This document shows, one piece after another, positions 54,884 through 64,000 of a stretch of DNA of 64,000 nt (position 1 is the stretch's first letter; each line of letters opens with the position of its first letter). This DNA is from Mesorhizobium sp. SOD10 (GTDB lineage: Bacteria; Pseudomonadota; Alphaproteobacteria; Rhizobiales; Rhizobiaceae). The stretch spans positions 124,001 through 188,000 of the forward strand of contig CCNA01000012.1 of NCBI GenBank assembly GCA_000824805.1, given 5' to 3'. Position numbers and translations under genes: made by a program. The notes under the pieces were generated by a model. It was not told where the DNA came from. It was given only the letters and a program-made list of their open reading frames with translations, and searched no databases.

Positions 54884-56444
54884 TCTGAACTGGGACGCCA
54901 TCGTCATCGGCGGCGGCCATAACGGCCTTGTCGCCGCCGCGACGCTGGCCAAGTCCGGCCGCAAGGTGCTGCTGCTCGAGGCCGGCAACGAAATCGGTGG
55001 CGCCGCGCGAACCGAGGAGTTCGCGCCGGGCTTTCGCGTTTCCGCTGTCGCCCATCTGCTCAACCGCCTTCATCCCGATGTGGTGAAGACGCTGGAGCTG
55101 GAACACCACGGGCTGAGGATCGAGCGCGGCGATTTCGTGCCGTCGGTGGCGCTGTCGAAGGACGGTCCGCTGGTGCTGCACGGCGCCTATGGCGAGGTGC
55201 TGACGGGCGCCAGCGCATCTGAACAGTCCGCCTGGAAGGAGCTTCGCGCGCAGCTGCTGCGCTATGCCGGCGTCTTGAAACCTTTCCTGTCGCGCCGGCC
55301 GCCGGACCTCGGCAACATCTCGCTCGCCGAGACGATGGGGCTTGGCCAGACCGCGCTGGCGCTGAAGCGGCTCGGCAAGGAAGACATGCGCGATTTCCTG
55401 CGCGTTCTTCTGATGAATGTCTACGATCTGCTCGACGAGCAGCTTTCGGACGACCGGCTGAAGGGCCTGCTCGCCTTCGACGCGACGCTCGGCTCGCATC
55501 TTGGGCCGCGTTCGCCGACCTCGCTGCTTGGCCTCTACTATCGGCTTGCCGGCGAGATCGGCGGTCTTGCAGGGGCGCAGATGCAGCCGAAAGGCGGTAT
55601 GGGCGCCATCGTCGCCGCCATCCGCGCGGCGGCGGAAAAAGCCGGCGTTTCGATACGCCCGGCATCGCCGGTCGCCAGGGTCATCGTCGAGAAAGGCCGC
55701 GCCGCCGGTGTCGTCACGCGGAGCGGCGAGACGCTGCGCGCCAGAACCGTCGTTTCCGCCATCAACCCGGCGACCACGATCCTCGATCTCGTCGGACCGC
55801 GCGAAGTCGATACGGGCTTCGTGCGCAAGATGAAGAACATCCGTATGAGGGGCGATGCGGCCAAGCTCCACCTTGCGCTCGACCGGCCGCCGCAATTCAC
55901 CGGCCTCGACGCCGCCGGCCACAAGGGCCGGCTCGTCATCGCCCCTTCGCCTGACCATGTCGAGCGCGCTTTCAACCCGTCGAAATATGGCGAGTTCTCG
56001 CCCGAGCCGGTGATGGAGATCACGCTGCCCAGCCTCGTCGATCCATCGCTCGCGCCCTCCCGCGCCTGCGTGCTGTCGGCGGTGGTGCAATACGCGCCCT
56101 ATGCGCTGAGAGAGGGCTGGACCGCCGGCAAGCCGCGCTTCCTCAGGGCGATTATGGCGCAGCTCGAAGCCCATGCGCCGGGGATCGGCGCAACGGTCCG
56201 CCACGCCGAGCTTTTGACGCCCGCCGACATCGAGGCGCGCTACCGCATGCCCGGCGGCCACTGGCACCACGGTGAATTGCAAGCCGACCAGATGCTGATG
56301 TCGCGGCCGGTCTCCGGCTGGTCGGGCTACGACACGCCGCTCGAAGGCCTGTTCCTTGCCGGCGCCGGCTCGCATCCGGGCGGCGGTATCTCCGGCGCGC
56401 CCGGCCTCAACGCCGCACGCCGCATCATCGCGATGAGGGCATGA
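54870..56444 (+). CDS. FAD-dependent oxidoreductase (phytoene-desaturase-like), second copy
   Basis: 524 residues. It begins MTSSDLNWDAIVIGGGHNGLV with the same FAD motif as the first copy and ends LAGAGSHPGGGISGAPGLNAARRI. The pair are diverged relatives rather than duplicates, and may act as a heterodimer or on successive steps. The start lies inside the first copy, so translation is coupled. The next gene, a folate-dependent demethylase, follows after about 50 bp. Confidence 0.88.
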   Translation: MTSSDLNWDAIVIGGGHNGLVAAATLAKSGRKVLLLEAGNEIGGAARTEEFAPGFRVSAVAHLLNRLHPDVVKTLELEHHGLRIERGDFVPSVALSKDGPLVLHGAYGEVLTGASASEQSAWKELRAQLLRYAGVLKPFLSRRPPDLGNISLAETMGLGQTALALKRLGKEDMRDFLRVLLMNVYDLLDEQLSDDRLKGLLAFDATLGSHLGPRSPTSLLGLYYRLAGEIGGLAGAQMQPKGGMGAIVAAIRAAAEKAGVSIRPASPVARVIVEKGRAAGVVTRSGETLRARTVVSAINPATTILDLVGPREVDTGFVRKMKNIRMRGDAAKLHLALDRPPQFTGLDAAGHKGRLVIAPSPDHVERAFNPSKYGEFSPEPVMEITLPSLVDPSLAPSRACVLSAVVQYAPYALREGWTAGKPRFLRAIMAQLEAHAPGIGATVRHAELLTPADIEARYRMPGGHWHHGELQADQMLMSRPVSGWSGYDTPLEGLFLAGAGSHPGGGISGAPGLNAARRIIAMRA

Positions 56445-56496
56445 GGATGATTTCGCTATTCACAAACGCAGCGCTCTACGGCGAAGGAACGCCGTC

Positions 56497-57735
56497 ATGA
56501 ACCATCATCCCACCATAAAGCCGTCAACCGACGTCCGCGCCTTCGCCCAATCTCATTTCCGCACGCTCAGGCCCGGCACACCCTTCCAGCCGCGCATCGA
56601 CGCGCTGGGACTGAAGCAGGATTGGTACAATTGGGCCGGCTACCGCGCACCGCATTCGCTGTGGGACGAGGAGCTGGAATATTTCGCCATCCGCAGCCAG
56701 GCAGCACTCTTCGACATCTCGCCGATGACCAAGTATCAGATCGAGGGGCCGGACGCCGAGGCCTATCTCGACCGCCTCACGCTGCGCGACGTGACCAGGC
56801 TTAAGCCCGGCCGCGTCCATTACACCGCCTGGTGCGACGATGAAGGCTTCGTGCTGGACGACGGCACGTTGTTCCGGCTCTCGCCGACCCGCTTCCGGCT
56901 GTGCTCGCAGGAGCGGCATCTGCCCTGGCTGCTGGACAGCGCGATCGGCTATGAGGTGAGCGTGGCGGAAGAAACCGAAGCGGTCGCCGGCCTCGCGCTG
57001 CAAGGCCCGACGTCCTTCGCCGTCCTGCGCGACGCGGGCTTTGCCGGCGTCGAGCGGCTGAAGGTCTTCGACCTCGCCGAATTCGCGCATGACGGCGGAA
57101 CCGTCACGATTTCCCGCACCGGCTTCACCGGCGATCTCGGCTACGAATTGTTCGTGCCGGCGGACAAGGCGCTGAGCCTGTGGGACCGGCTTATGGCGGC
57201 GGGCGAGTTGCGCGGCATCCGCGCCATCGGCTATACGGCGCTGAACCGCGCCCGGCTGGAAGCCGGGCTGATCGTCGCCAATGCCGACTTCACCACGTCC
57301 GAGCACGCCATCCGCGCCGACCGCCTGCGCATGCCCGACGAGATCGGCCTCGGCTTCATGATCGATCCCGACAAGGGACATTTCAACGGCCGCCGCGCCA
57401 TCCTCGAAGCCCGCGCCAAGAAGAAGCTGCGTCACGTGCTGGTCGGGCTGGAGATCGAAGGCAACATTCCGGCCGAGCATGCCATCGTCTATTATCGCAA
57501 AAGCCGGGAGGTCGGGCTGGTGAGCGCGGCGATGTGGTCGCCCATGGCCAAGCGCAACATCGCGTTGGCTTCCTTGCAGCGGCCCTATGGCGACACGATC
57601 GTCGACGACCTCTGGGTCGAGATTTACGCCATGCGCGAGTTGCAGTACCAGAAGCTGATGAAAAAGGCGAAGGTGGTGCCGCGGCCCTTTATCAAGCTCG
57701 ACCGCCGCACCGCCAACCCGCCGGCGGATTTCTGA
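56497..57735 (+). CDS. GcvT-family folate-dependent aminomethyltransferase/demethylase
   Basis: 412 residues. GcvT-like pattern: LFDISPMTKYQIEGPDAEAYLDRL, then ISRTGFTGDLGYELFVP and LNRARLEAGLIVANADF, which belong to the tetrahydrofolate-binding fold. Relatives include the glycine-cleavage T protein, DMSP demethylase and the C-terminal half of dimethylglycine dehydrogenase. It should take a methyl or methylene group from the substrate onto folate. The ATG at 56497 has GAAGGA upstream. It completes a plus-strand unit with the two oxidoreductases. Confidence 0.87.
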   Translation: MNHHPTIKPSTDVRAFAQSHFRTLRPGTPFQPRIDALGLKQDWYNWAGYRAPHSLWDEELEYFAIRSQAALFDISPMTKYQIEGPDAEAYLDRLTLRDVTRLKPGRVHYTAWCDDEGFVLDDGTLFRLSPTRFRLCSQERHLPWLLDSAIGYEVSVAEETEAVAGLALQGPTSFAVLRDAGFAGVERLKVFDLAEFAHDGGTVTISRTGFTGDLGYELFVPADKALSLWDRLMAAGELRGIRAIGYTALNRARLEAGLIVANADFTTSEHAIRADRLRMPDEIGLGFMIDPDKGHFNGRRAILEARAKKKLRHVLVGLEIEGNIPAEHAIVYYRKSREVGLVSAAMWSPMAKRNIALASLQRPYGDTIVDDLWVEIYAMRELQYQKLMKKAKVVPRPFIKLDRRTANPPADF

Positions 57736-57737
57736 CG

Positions 57738-57995
57738 ATGGCGAGCGAAGCGGAAGACGTGGAGGCGGAAGCCGCCGAGCAATGGCAGCTCGTCAACACG
57801 CCGCTCGGCGAGATGTGGTCCGGCCGCACCCGCTACGCGGCGGCCATGTTCTTCTTCAAACGCGGCCAGATGAATGCCGAGACGCTCGAAGTTTATCGCA
57901 TCTGCGCCCGGCTCGACTACGAGAACCCTCTGTCGATCATCCGCGACCGCGGCGTCGGCAAGGACTGGCTGAAGCGCATGGGTTGCGCGCAGTAG
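57738..57995 (+). CDS. Unrecognised 85-residue protein downstream of the demethylase
   Basis: Acidic N terminus (MASEAEDVEAEAAEQW), then a compact region with RYAAAMFFFKRGQMNAETLEVYRICARLDYENPL and a basic C terminus ending KRMGCAQ. Only two bases separate it from the previous stop, so it is cotranscribed and likely acts with the demethylase. No domain was recognised. It may be a small accessory or subunit. Confidence 0.75.
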   Translation: MASEAEDVEAEAAEQWQLVNTPLGEMWSGRTRYAAAMFFFKRGQMNAETLEVYRICARLDYENPLSIIRDRGVGKDWLKRMGCAQ

Positions 57996-58001
57996 GCGCG
58001 C

Positions 58002-59072
58002 TTACCCAATCGTCCTTTCCAGCACGCTCAACCAGTTCCGATAAGCGATCTTCTCGATCAGCGCGCGTCCGAAACCGCGCGCGGCGAGCGCGTCGATCAA
58101 CTTGGGCAGGCCGGCGACGTCGCCGATGACGGCCGGGATCATGGCGCCGTCGAAATCGGAGCCAAGGCCGACGCCGTCCTCGCCAAGCGCCTGTAAGAGC
58201 GAATCGATGTGGCGCACCATGATTTCGAGGCCGGTGTCGGCATTCATGCGGCCGTCCTCGCGCAGGAAGCCGGTGGCGAAGTTGAGGCCGACCATGCCGC
58301 CCGACTCGCGGATCGCGCCGAGCTGCCAGGCGGTCAGGTTGCGCGAATGACCGCAGATCGCATGCACGTTCGAATGGGTCGCGACCAGCGGCGCGTCGCT
58401 CAAGCCCGCGACATCGCGAAAACCCTTCTCGTTGAGATGCGACAGGTCGATCATGATCCTGAGCTGGTTGCAGGCCTTGACCAGCGCCTTGCCGGCATCG
58501 GTGAGGCCCGGCCCGGTGTCGGGCGAGGACGGAAAGCGGAACGGCACGCCATTGCCGAAGGCGTTGGGACGGCTCCAGACGATGCCCAGCGAACGCAGGC
58601 CGGCGGCATGCAGCACGTCGAGCATGGCAAGCCCAGGGTCGATCGCCTCGACGCCTTCGATATGGAACACGGCCGCGATCGAGCCCTTCGCCATCGCATC
58701 GCGCACATCGCCGGCGCTGCGGCAGACGGTGAGCGCGCCGGCGCGCTCCAGCCTAAACAGGATCGAAGCCATGCCGATGGTCGAGGTGATCGCCTCGGCC
58801 TGCGGCAGCTCCGGCGGCAACGGCTCGTTGTCGCTCGGTGCCGGCGGCACGGCGCTGCGCTTCGACTTTTCGACCGGCGGCGGAAAGATAGCGAACATGC
58901 CGCCGGCAAAGCCCCCCTTCCTGGCGCGCGGCAGGTCGATATGCCCGCCCGGCGTCCCCTCGATGAACAGCTTTTCGACATCGGTTTCCTTCGACTGGTA
59001 GAGCCGAAGCAGCGTGTCGTTGTGTCCGTCGAAAACGGGGATCAGGTCGGTATCGGTCATCGGGGAAGCCAT
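58002..59072 (-). CDS. Membrane dipeptidase (M19 family)
   Basis: 356 residues. Zinc ligands are in PVFDGHNDTLLRL (His-Asn-Asp), HIEGVEAID and VATHSNVHAICGHSRNL, and GSDFDGA lies near the C terminus; these mark the renal dipeptidase/M19 family. It cleaves dipeptides or N-acyl amino acids. It is convergent with the 85-residue gene with a gap of only six bases, so it may belong to the locus or simply end beside it. A later start at 59060 is possible. Confidence 0.9.
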   Translation of the reverse strand: MASPMTDTDLIPVFDGHNDTLLRLYQSKETDVEKLFIEGTPGGHIDLPRARKGGFAGGMFAIFPPPVEKSKRSAVPPAPSDNEPLPPELPQAEAITSTIGMASILFRLERAGALTVCRSAGDVRDAMAKGSIAAVFHIEGVEAIDPGLAMLDVLHAAGLRSLGIVWSRPNAFGNGVPFRFPSSPDTGPGLTDAGKALVKACNQLRIMIDLSHLNEKGFRDVAGLSDAPLVATHSNVHAICGHSRNLTAWQLGAIRESGGMVGLNFATGFLREDGRMNADTGLEIMVRHIDSLLQALGEDGVGLGSDFDGAMIPAVIGDVAGLPKLIDALAARGFGRALIEKIAYRNWLSVLERTIG

Positions 59073-59195
59073 TCAAATCGGTGACGAGCGGGACGACAGG
59101 TTTCGTCCGAAGCGAACCGTCAACTTAGGCAAGATGACCGGGCCGTGCAAATGCCAAAGCTTCCCTTCCCCTTGTGGGAGAAGGGAAAGACGACA

Positions 59196-59495
59196 CTACT
59201 GCTTCAGCACATCCGCCCATTCCGGGTGGCGGCGGAACTGGGCGTTGGCGAAGGGGCAGAGCGGGATGATTTTCTTGCCGGCGGCGCGCGCGTCCTCGAC
59301 CGCGCGGGTGACGAGCCGAAGCCCGGCGCCCTGACCGCGAAAGACATCCGGCACCTCCGTATGGTCGATGATCAGCTGGTGTTCGCCGATCTTGGTGAAG
59401 GTCATCTCGGCCTCGGCGCCGCCAGGGCCACGCAGCACATAGCGCCCCTTGGAACCGTGGTCCTCCAATTCGATCTCAGGCAGTTGGTCAGCCAT
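59196..59495 (-). CDS. GNAT-type N-acetyltransferase, small
   Basis: 99 residues. The acetyl-CoA pattern is ELIIDHTEVPDVFRGQGAGLRLVTRAVEDARAAGKKIIPLCPFANAQF-like, with VFRGQGAG as the pyrophosphate loop; this is the compact YidJ/Yjdj-type GNAT. The ATG at 59495 follows CGAAGGAGGCGAACAAA. It overlaps the end of the hydrolase gene by eight bases and so is translated with it. The acceptor is unknown. Confidence 0.88.
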   Translation of the reverse strand: MADQLPEIELEDHGSKGRYVLRGPGGAEAEMTFTKIGEHQLIIDHTEVPDVFRGQGAGLRLVTRAVEDARAAGKKIIPLCPFANAQFRRHPEWADVLKQ

Positions 59496-60126
59496 TTTGT
59501 TCGCCTCCTTCGGCAACCGGCGCCGGCGCGAAAAGCCGCCGCGCCGCTTCATTTTCGTTCGGCCGAACCTCATGCCCGCCGTCATGCCATTCCACTGTGA
59601 CATCGGCGCCGTCGGCGCGCAAATAGGCCTCGAGCCGCGACGTCAAATTGGGCGGACAGATCGGATCGTGCCTGCCGGCCGTGATCAGGATGCGGCGGCC
59701 GGCAAGGCTGCCCTGGACATTGGGTTCGAACGGGATCAGCGGATGCATCAACGCCGTGGCGTCGAACAGGCCGGGCTCGGCAAACACGACCGAAGCCAGG
59801 ATGTTGGCGCCGTTGGAGTAGCCGAGGCCGAACACCGCCGAAGATTTCGCCGCTTCGACATGGGCCTTGACGAATCCCGCCATCTTCGATGTCGCGCGCG
59901 TTAGGTCGTCCATGTCGTAGACGCCCTCGCCGGTGCGGCGGAAGAAGCGCGGGGCACCGTGCTCCGACACATCGCCGCGCGGCGAAACGATCGTCGCGCC
60001 GGGCAACAACTCACGGCCGAAACCGAGAAGCTGGTTCTCGTCCGCGCCGGTGCCGTGGAAGACGAAGAGCAGTGGGCCGCCCGGCGAACCGGGCAGCACC
60101 TTGTGGATGTAAGCGTCCTTGCTCAT
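59488..60126 (-). CDS. MhqD-like alpha/beta hydrolase (carboxylesterase/phospholipase)
   Basis: 212 residues. The core is LLFVFHGTGADENQLL (oxyanion), GLGYSNGANILAS (nucleophile Ser), AGRHDPICPP (Asp) and WHDGGHE (His). This group is often encoded with a ring-cleaving dioxygenase. It lies 3 bp after the MhqO-like gene and is cotranscribed. It may hydrolyse a product of quinone breakdown, as proposed for MhqD. No signal peptide. Confidence 0.85.
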   Translation of the reverse strand: MSKDAYIHKVLPGSPGGPLLFVFHGTGADENQLLGFGRELLPGATIVSPRGDVSEHGAPRFFRRTGEGVYDMDDLTRATSKMAGFVKAHVEAAKSSAVFGLGYSNGANILASVVFAEPGLFDATALMHPLIPFEPNVQGSLAGRRILITAGRHDPICPPNLTSRLEAYLRADGADVTVEWHDGGHEVRPNENEAARRLFAPAPVAEGGEQNG

Positions 60127-60129
60127 GGC

Positions 60130-61062
60130 TCAGTCTTCCAGCTTCTGCAGGTGCTCTTCGAGGTAAGGCCTCAGATGCTGATGCTGCGTCGGCAGCTTCA
60201 GTGCCTTGCCGAGATGCGCGGTATCCTCGTCGCGATCGAAGCCCGGTTCGTTGGTGGCCACCTCGAACAGCACGCCGCCCGGCGTGCGGAAATAGATCGC
60301 CCAGAAATAGTCGCGGTCGATGACCGGCGTCACGCCATAGCCCGTGTCGACCAGCGCCTTGCGCACTTCGAGCTGCTTGGCGCGATCCTCGACCGCGAAG
60401 GCGACATGGTGCACCGAGCCGGCGCCGAGATTGGCGAAGCCGGCAGTGGGCAGCGATTCGATGTCGACGACATCGGCGCCATTGCCGTTCTTGATCGCCA
60501 GCCGGCGGATATTGCCGGACTTGTCGACCTCCTCATAGCCCATGAACTTCAGCAGTTCCTCGGTGGCGCCGCCATCCTTCAGCCGCAGCGAGACCGAGTG
60601 AAAGCCGCGGATCGCCTCGTCCGCGGGAACGCCGCCCTTGACCCAGGGCGCTCTGCTGTCGGCCTTGTCCTCGACAAGGGCAAAACTGTCGCCGTCCGGG
60701 CCGGTAAAGGTGAGCCGCTTTTCGCCGAAGCTTTCGGTGCGGGCAACATTGCCCACGCCTTCGTCGGCGAAGCGCTTTTCCCAATAGGCCAGCGTGCCTT
60801 CCGGTACCGAGAACACCGTCGTGCCGACCTCGCCGACGCCGTGTCTGCCCTTGGCGATATCGGGGAACGGGAAATAGGTCATCACCGAACCCGGCGTGCC
60901 GACCTCGTCTGCATAATAGAGATGATAGACGTCCGGCGCGTCGAAATTGACGGTCTTCTTGACCCGGCGCAGGCCGAGCTTCTTCGTGAAGAACTCATTG
61001 TTGCGGCGTGCGTCGCTCGCCATCGAGGTGACGTGATGCAGCCCCTGGATCTGATTGAGCAT
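60130..61062 (-). CDS. MhqO-like ring-cleaving dioxygenase (glyoxalase fold)
   Basis: 310 residues in two VOC/glyoxalase halves. The first starts MLNQIQGLHHVTSMASDARRNNEFFTKKLGLRRVKKTVNFD; metal ligands are His in GLHHVTS, His in GSVHHVAF and Glu in GGVLFEVATNEPGF. It resembles hydroquinone 1,2-dioxygenases of the MhqO/LinE group. With the MhqD-like gene it would detoxify quinones. The ATG at 61062 has GGAAGGAG upstream. Confidence 0.88.
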   Translation of the reverse strand: MLNQIQGLHHVTSMASDARRNNEFFTKKLGLRRVKKTVNFDAPDVYHLYYADEVGTPGSVMTYFPFPDIAKGRHGVGEVGTTVFSVPEGTLAYWEKRFADEGVGNVARTESFGEKRLTFTGPDGDSFALVEDKADSRAPWVKGGVPADEAIRGFHSVSLRLKDGGATEELLKFMGYEEVDKSGNIRRLAIKNGNGADVVDIESLPTAGFANLGAGSVHHVAFAVEDRAKQLEVRKALVDTGYGVTPVIDRDYFWAIYFRTPGGVLFEVATNEPGFDRDEDTAHLGKALKLPTQHQHLRPYLEEHLQKLED

Positions 61063-61149
61063 GAGCGTGCTCCTTCCCTTGTTCTTGTGCGGCCCTCGCC
61101 GCTGTCCACGCCAATATGAGGATGGGCGAGCCGACGGCAAAGCGGGCAA

Positions 61150-61201
61150 ACACAGAATGGACTGTGTCACAAAAGTGAACGACCGTTCGAAATATGTTCA
61201 C
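61150..61201. promoter_or_regulatory. Palindromes in the mhqO/sulfatase divergent region
   Basis: GAACGACCGTTC (61177-61188) is an inverted repeat; ACACAG and CTGTGT (61150-61167) are another, and GTGAAC and GTTCAC (61175-61201) a third. They overlap where promoters are expected, so they are likely operators. No regulator gene is adjacent. Confidence 0.4.
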
Positions 61202-61276
61202 CAGACCATCACCGACATAGGCTTGCAACGCCGGTGATTTCCATTCCATCTGAGCACTTCCACAAGGGAGACGATC

Positions 61277-62942
<1,666 letters not shown>

Positions 62943-62945
<3 letters not shown>

Positions 62946-64000
62946 CTTCAACATCATCCGCTGCTGGTCGCGGTTGGCGGCATAGCTGCTCTTGTCATAT
63001 GCCGTCTGCGCCTGCAGCTGTTCCTTGGTGAAGTTGGTGTAGAGATATTTCTTACCATTCTTGTCGGTCATGAATTTGAGCTTGTCCATGCCGATCGCCA
63101 CTTCCTTGGCGCCGATGCCGAGGAAGCCGCCGACATCGACGATGACCGCGTCGGGCTTGTTGTCCGGCGTCAGCACGACGTCGCCGATCGAACCGATCTC
63201 GGCATCGTTGGCGCCATAAACCGTCGTGCCCTTGAGGTCGTCGACGCGCATGTTGCCCATCGGCATCTCGGTCAGCGTCGACTTGTCGATCGAGGCTGTC
63301 TTGGTCGTATCGGTGGCGGCTGTGCCGGTATCGGCCGGCTTGTTCTCAGCCGTCGTATTTGCAGCCGGCGCCGCAGGCTTGTTCTCGGCCGTCGTCTGGG
63401 CCGGCTGAGCTGGTTTGGCCTCCTTATCGGCCGTGGTATCGGACGAGGCCACGGCGGGAGTGGTCGTCGCCGGAGCATTGTTCGAAGCCGCGGTGGCTGC
63501 GGCCGGCGCCGGATCGTAAGCCTTGCGGTTGAAGTCCGGCTGGGCCTGCAGCTCTTCCTTCGTCGTTTCGGCGATCAACCAGCGATCGCCATTCTTTTCT
63601 GCCCATTTGGCCTTGGCGAAGTCGAAGGTAACATTCTTCTCGCCAATGCCGAGGAAGCCTCCGACGCCGATCACGAGGGATTCAGCCTTGCCGTCCTTGG
63701 CAAGAACGATGTCGTTGACGTCGCCGATCTTTTGGGCGTCGTCGGCGGTGCCGTTATAGACCGACTCGCCCATGATGTTGGTGGCGAGATTGCCTTCGGC
63801 CTTCTTAACCGGCTGGGCCGGCTGCGCGGGCGCCTGCGCCGTTCCGGTGTCGGTGGTCGCAGGCTGCGTGGCATCGGTCGTTTGCGCCGGGGCCGGATCA
63901 TAGGCCTTGCGATCGAAGGCCGCCTGCGCGTTCAGCTCGTCTTTGGTCGTCTTCGCTACGAGCCAGCGGTCGCCGTTCTTCTCGGCCCATTCCAGCTTGC
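62943..64000 (-). CDS. PRC-barrel repeat protein (partial, runs off the right edge)
   Basis: The frame is open to the window end, so the start is not seen; at least 352 residues are present. It repeats a unit of PRC-barrel type: GESVYNGTADDAQKIGDVNDIVLAKDGKAESLVIGVGGFLGIGEKNVTF, linked by Ala/Pro/Thr stretches, and a second at NMRVDDLKGTTVYGANDAEIGSIGDVVL. WAEKNGDRWL-x-A-x-TTK-x-EL-x-AQ also occurs twice. PRC barrels bind RNA, proteins or photosynthetic centres; in rhizobia such exported proteins are of unknown function. An ATG at 63773 is internal, not the start. Confidence 0.85.

Overview
The window looks like a chromosomal segment of a high-GC alphaproteobacterium of the Rhizobiales, most like Mesorhizobium or a close relative. 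That placement is inferred from gene order (dnaJ-like/bolA, aroK-aroB-corC, a small membrane gene coupled to xerD, accA, a bdhA/acetoacetate decarboxylase/patatin block), from codon use, and from several families of palindromic intergenic repeats. No phage, plasmid, transposase or CRISPR array was seen.

Layout. 0.0-17.2 kb is mostly core: a J-domain protein (cut by the edge), BolA, an exported esterase, the stress operon prkA-yeaH-spoVR behind a recognisable EcfG/RpoE2-type promoter, aroK-aroB-corC-like, a 58-residue membrane protein coupled to xerD, accA, an L,D-transpeptidase lipoprotein, TusA, a His-rich CobW GTPase with a D-Ala-D-Ala carboxypeptidase, and an M20 amidohydrolase. A tRNA-Arg(CCT) sits at 17.28 kb. 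17.4-25 kb holds a 2-hydroxyacid dehydrogenase, a cyclase-FHA protein, an ECF sigma/anti-sigma pair and a chrB-chrA chromate pair in which ChrB begins with a rhodanese domain. 25-28 kb is a ketone-body/PHB-type block (bdhA diverging from adc-patatin). 28.5-35.3 kb has a Pit phosphate transporter preceded by an array of palindromes, and a TetR-controlled RND efflux pump. 35.4-40.6 kb has a periplasmic L,D-transpeptidase, two small membrane proteins, a degenerate response regulator, a normal response regulator and a hybrid histidine kinase.

The most interesting part is 43.3-58.0 kb. It is a compact catabolic locus: a Rieske oxygenase, a class III aminotransferase, a polyamine-type ABC importer (two permeases, ATPase, and a binding protein encoded separately), a flavin amine oxidase, a BetI-like TetR regulator, a SAM methyltransferase, two phytoene-desaturase-like FAD oxidoreductases, a GcvT-type (folate-dependent) demethylase and an unrecognised 85-residue protein. 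All three promoter regions of the locus carry the same 16-bp palindrome TTGAA-N6-TTCAA, so the regulator probably controls the whole set. The enzymes suggest uptake, oxidative N-demethylation, methyl transfer to folate, and deamination of an N-methylated amine or quaternary ammonium compound. The substrate cannot be named from sequence.

58-64 kb closes with an M19 dipeptidase, a GNAT, an MhqD/MhqO-like quinone-detoxification pair, a phosphonate monoester hydrolase-like sulfatase, a tandem heptanucleotide repeat reaching into both flanking stop codons, and a PRC-barrel repeat protein running off the end.
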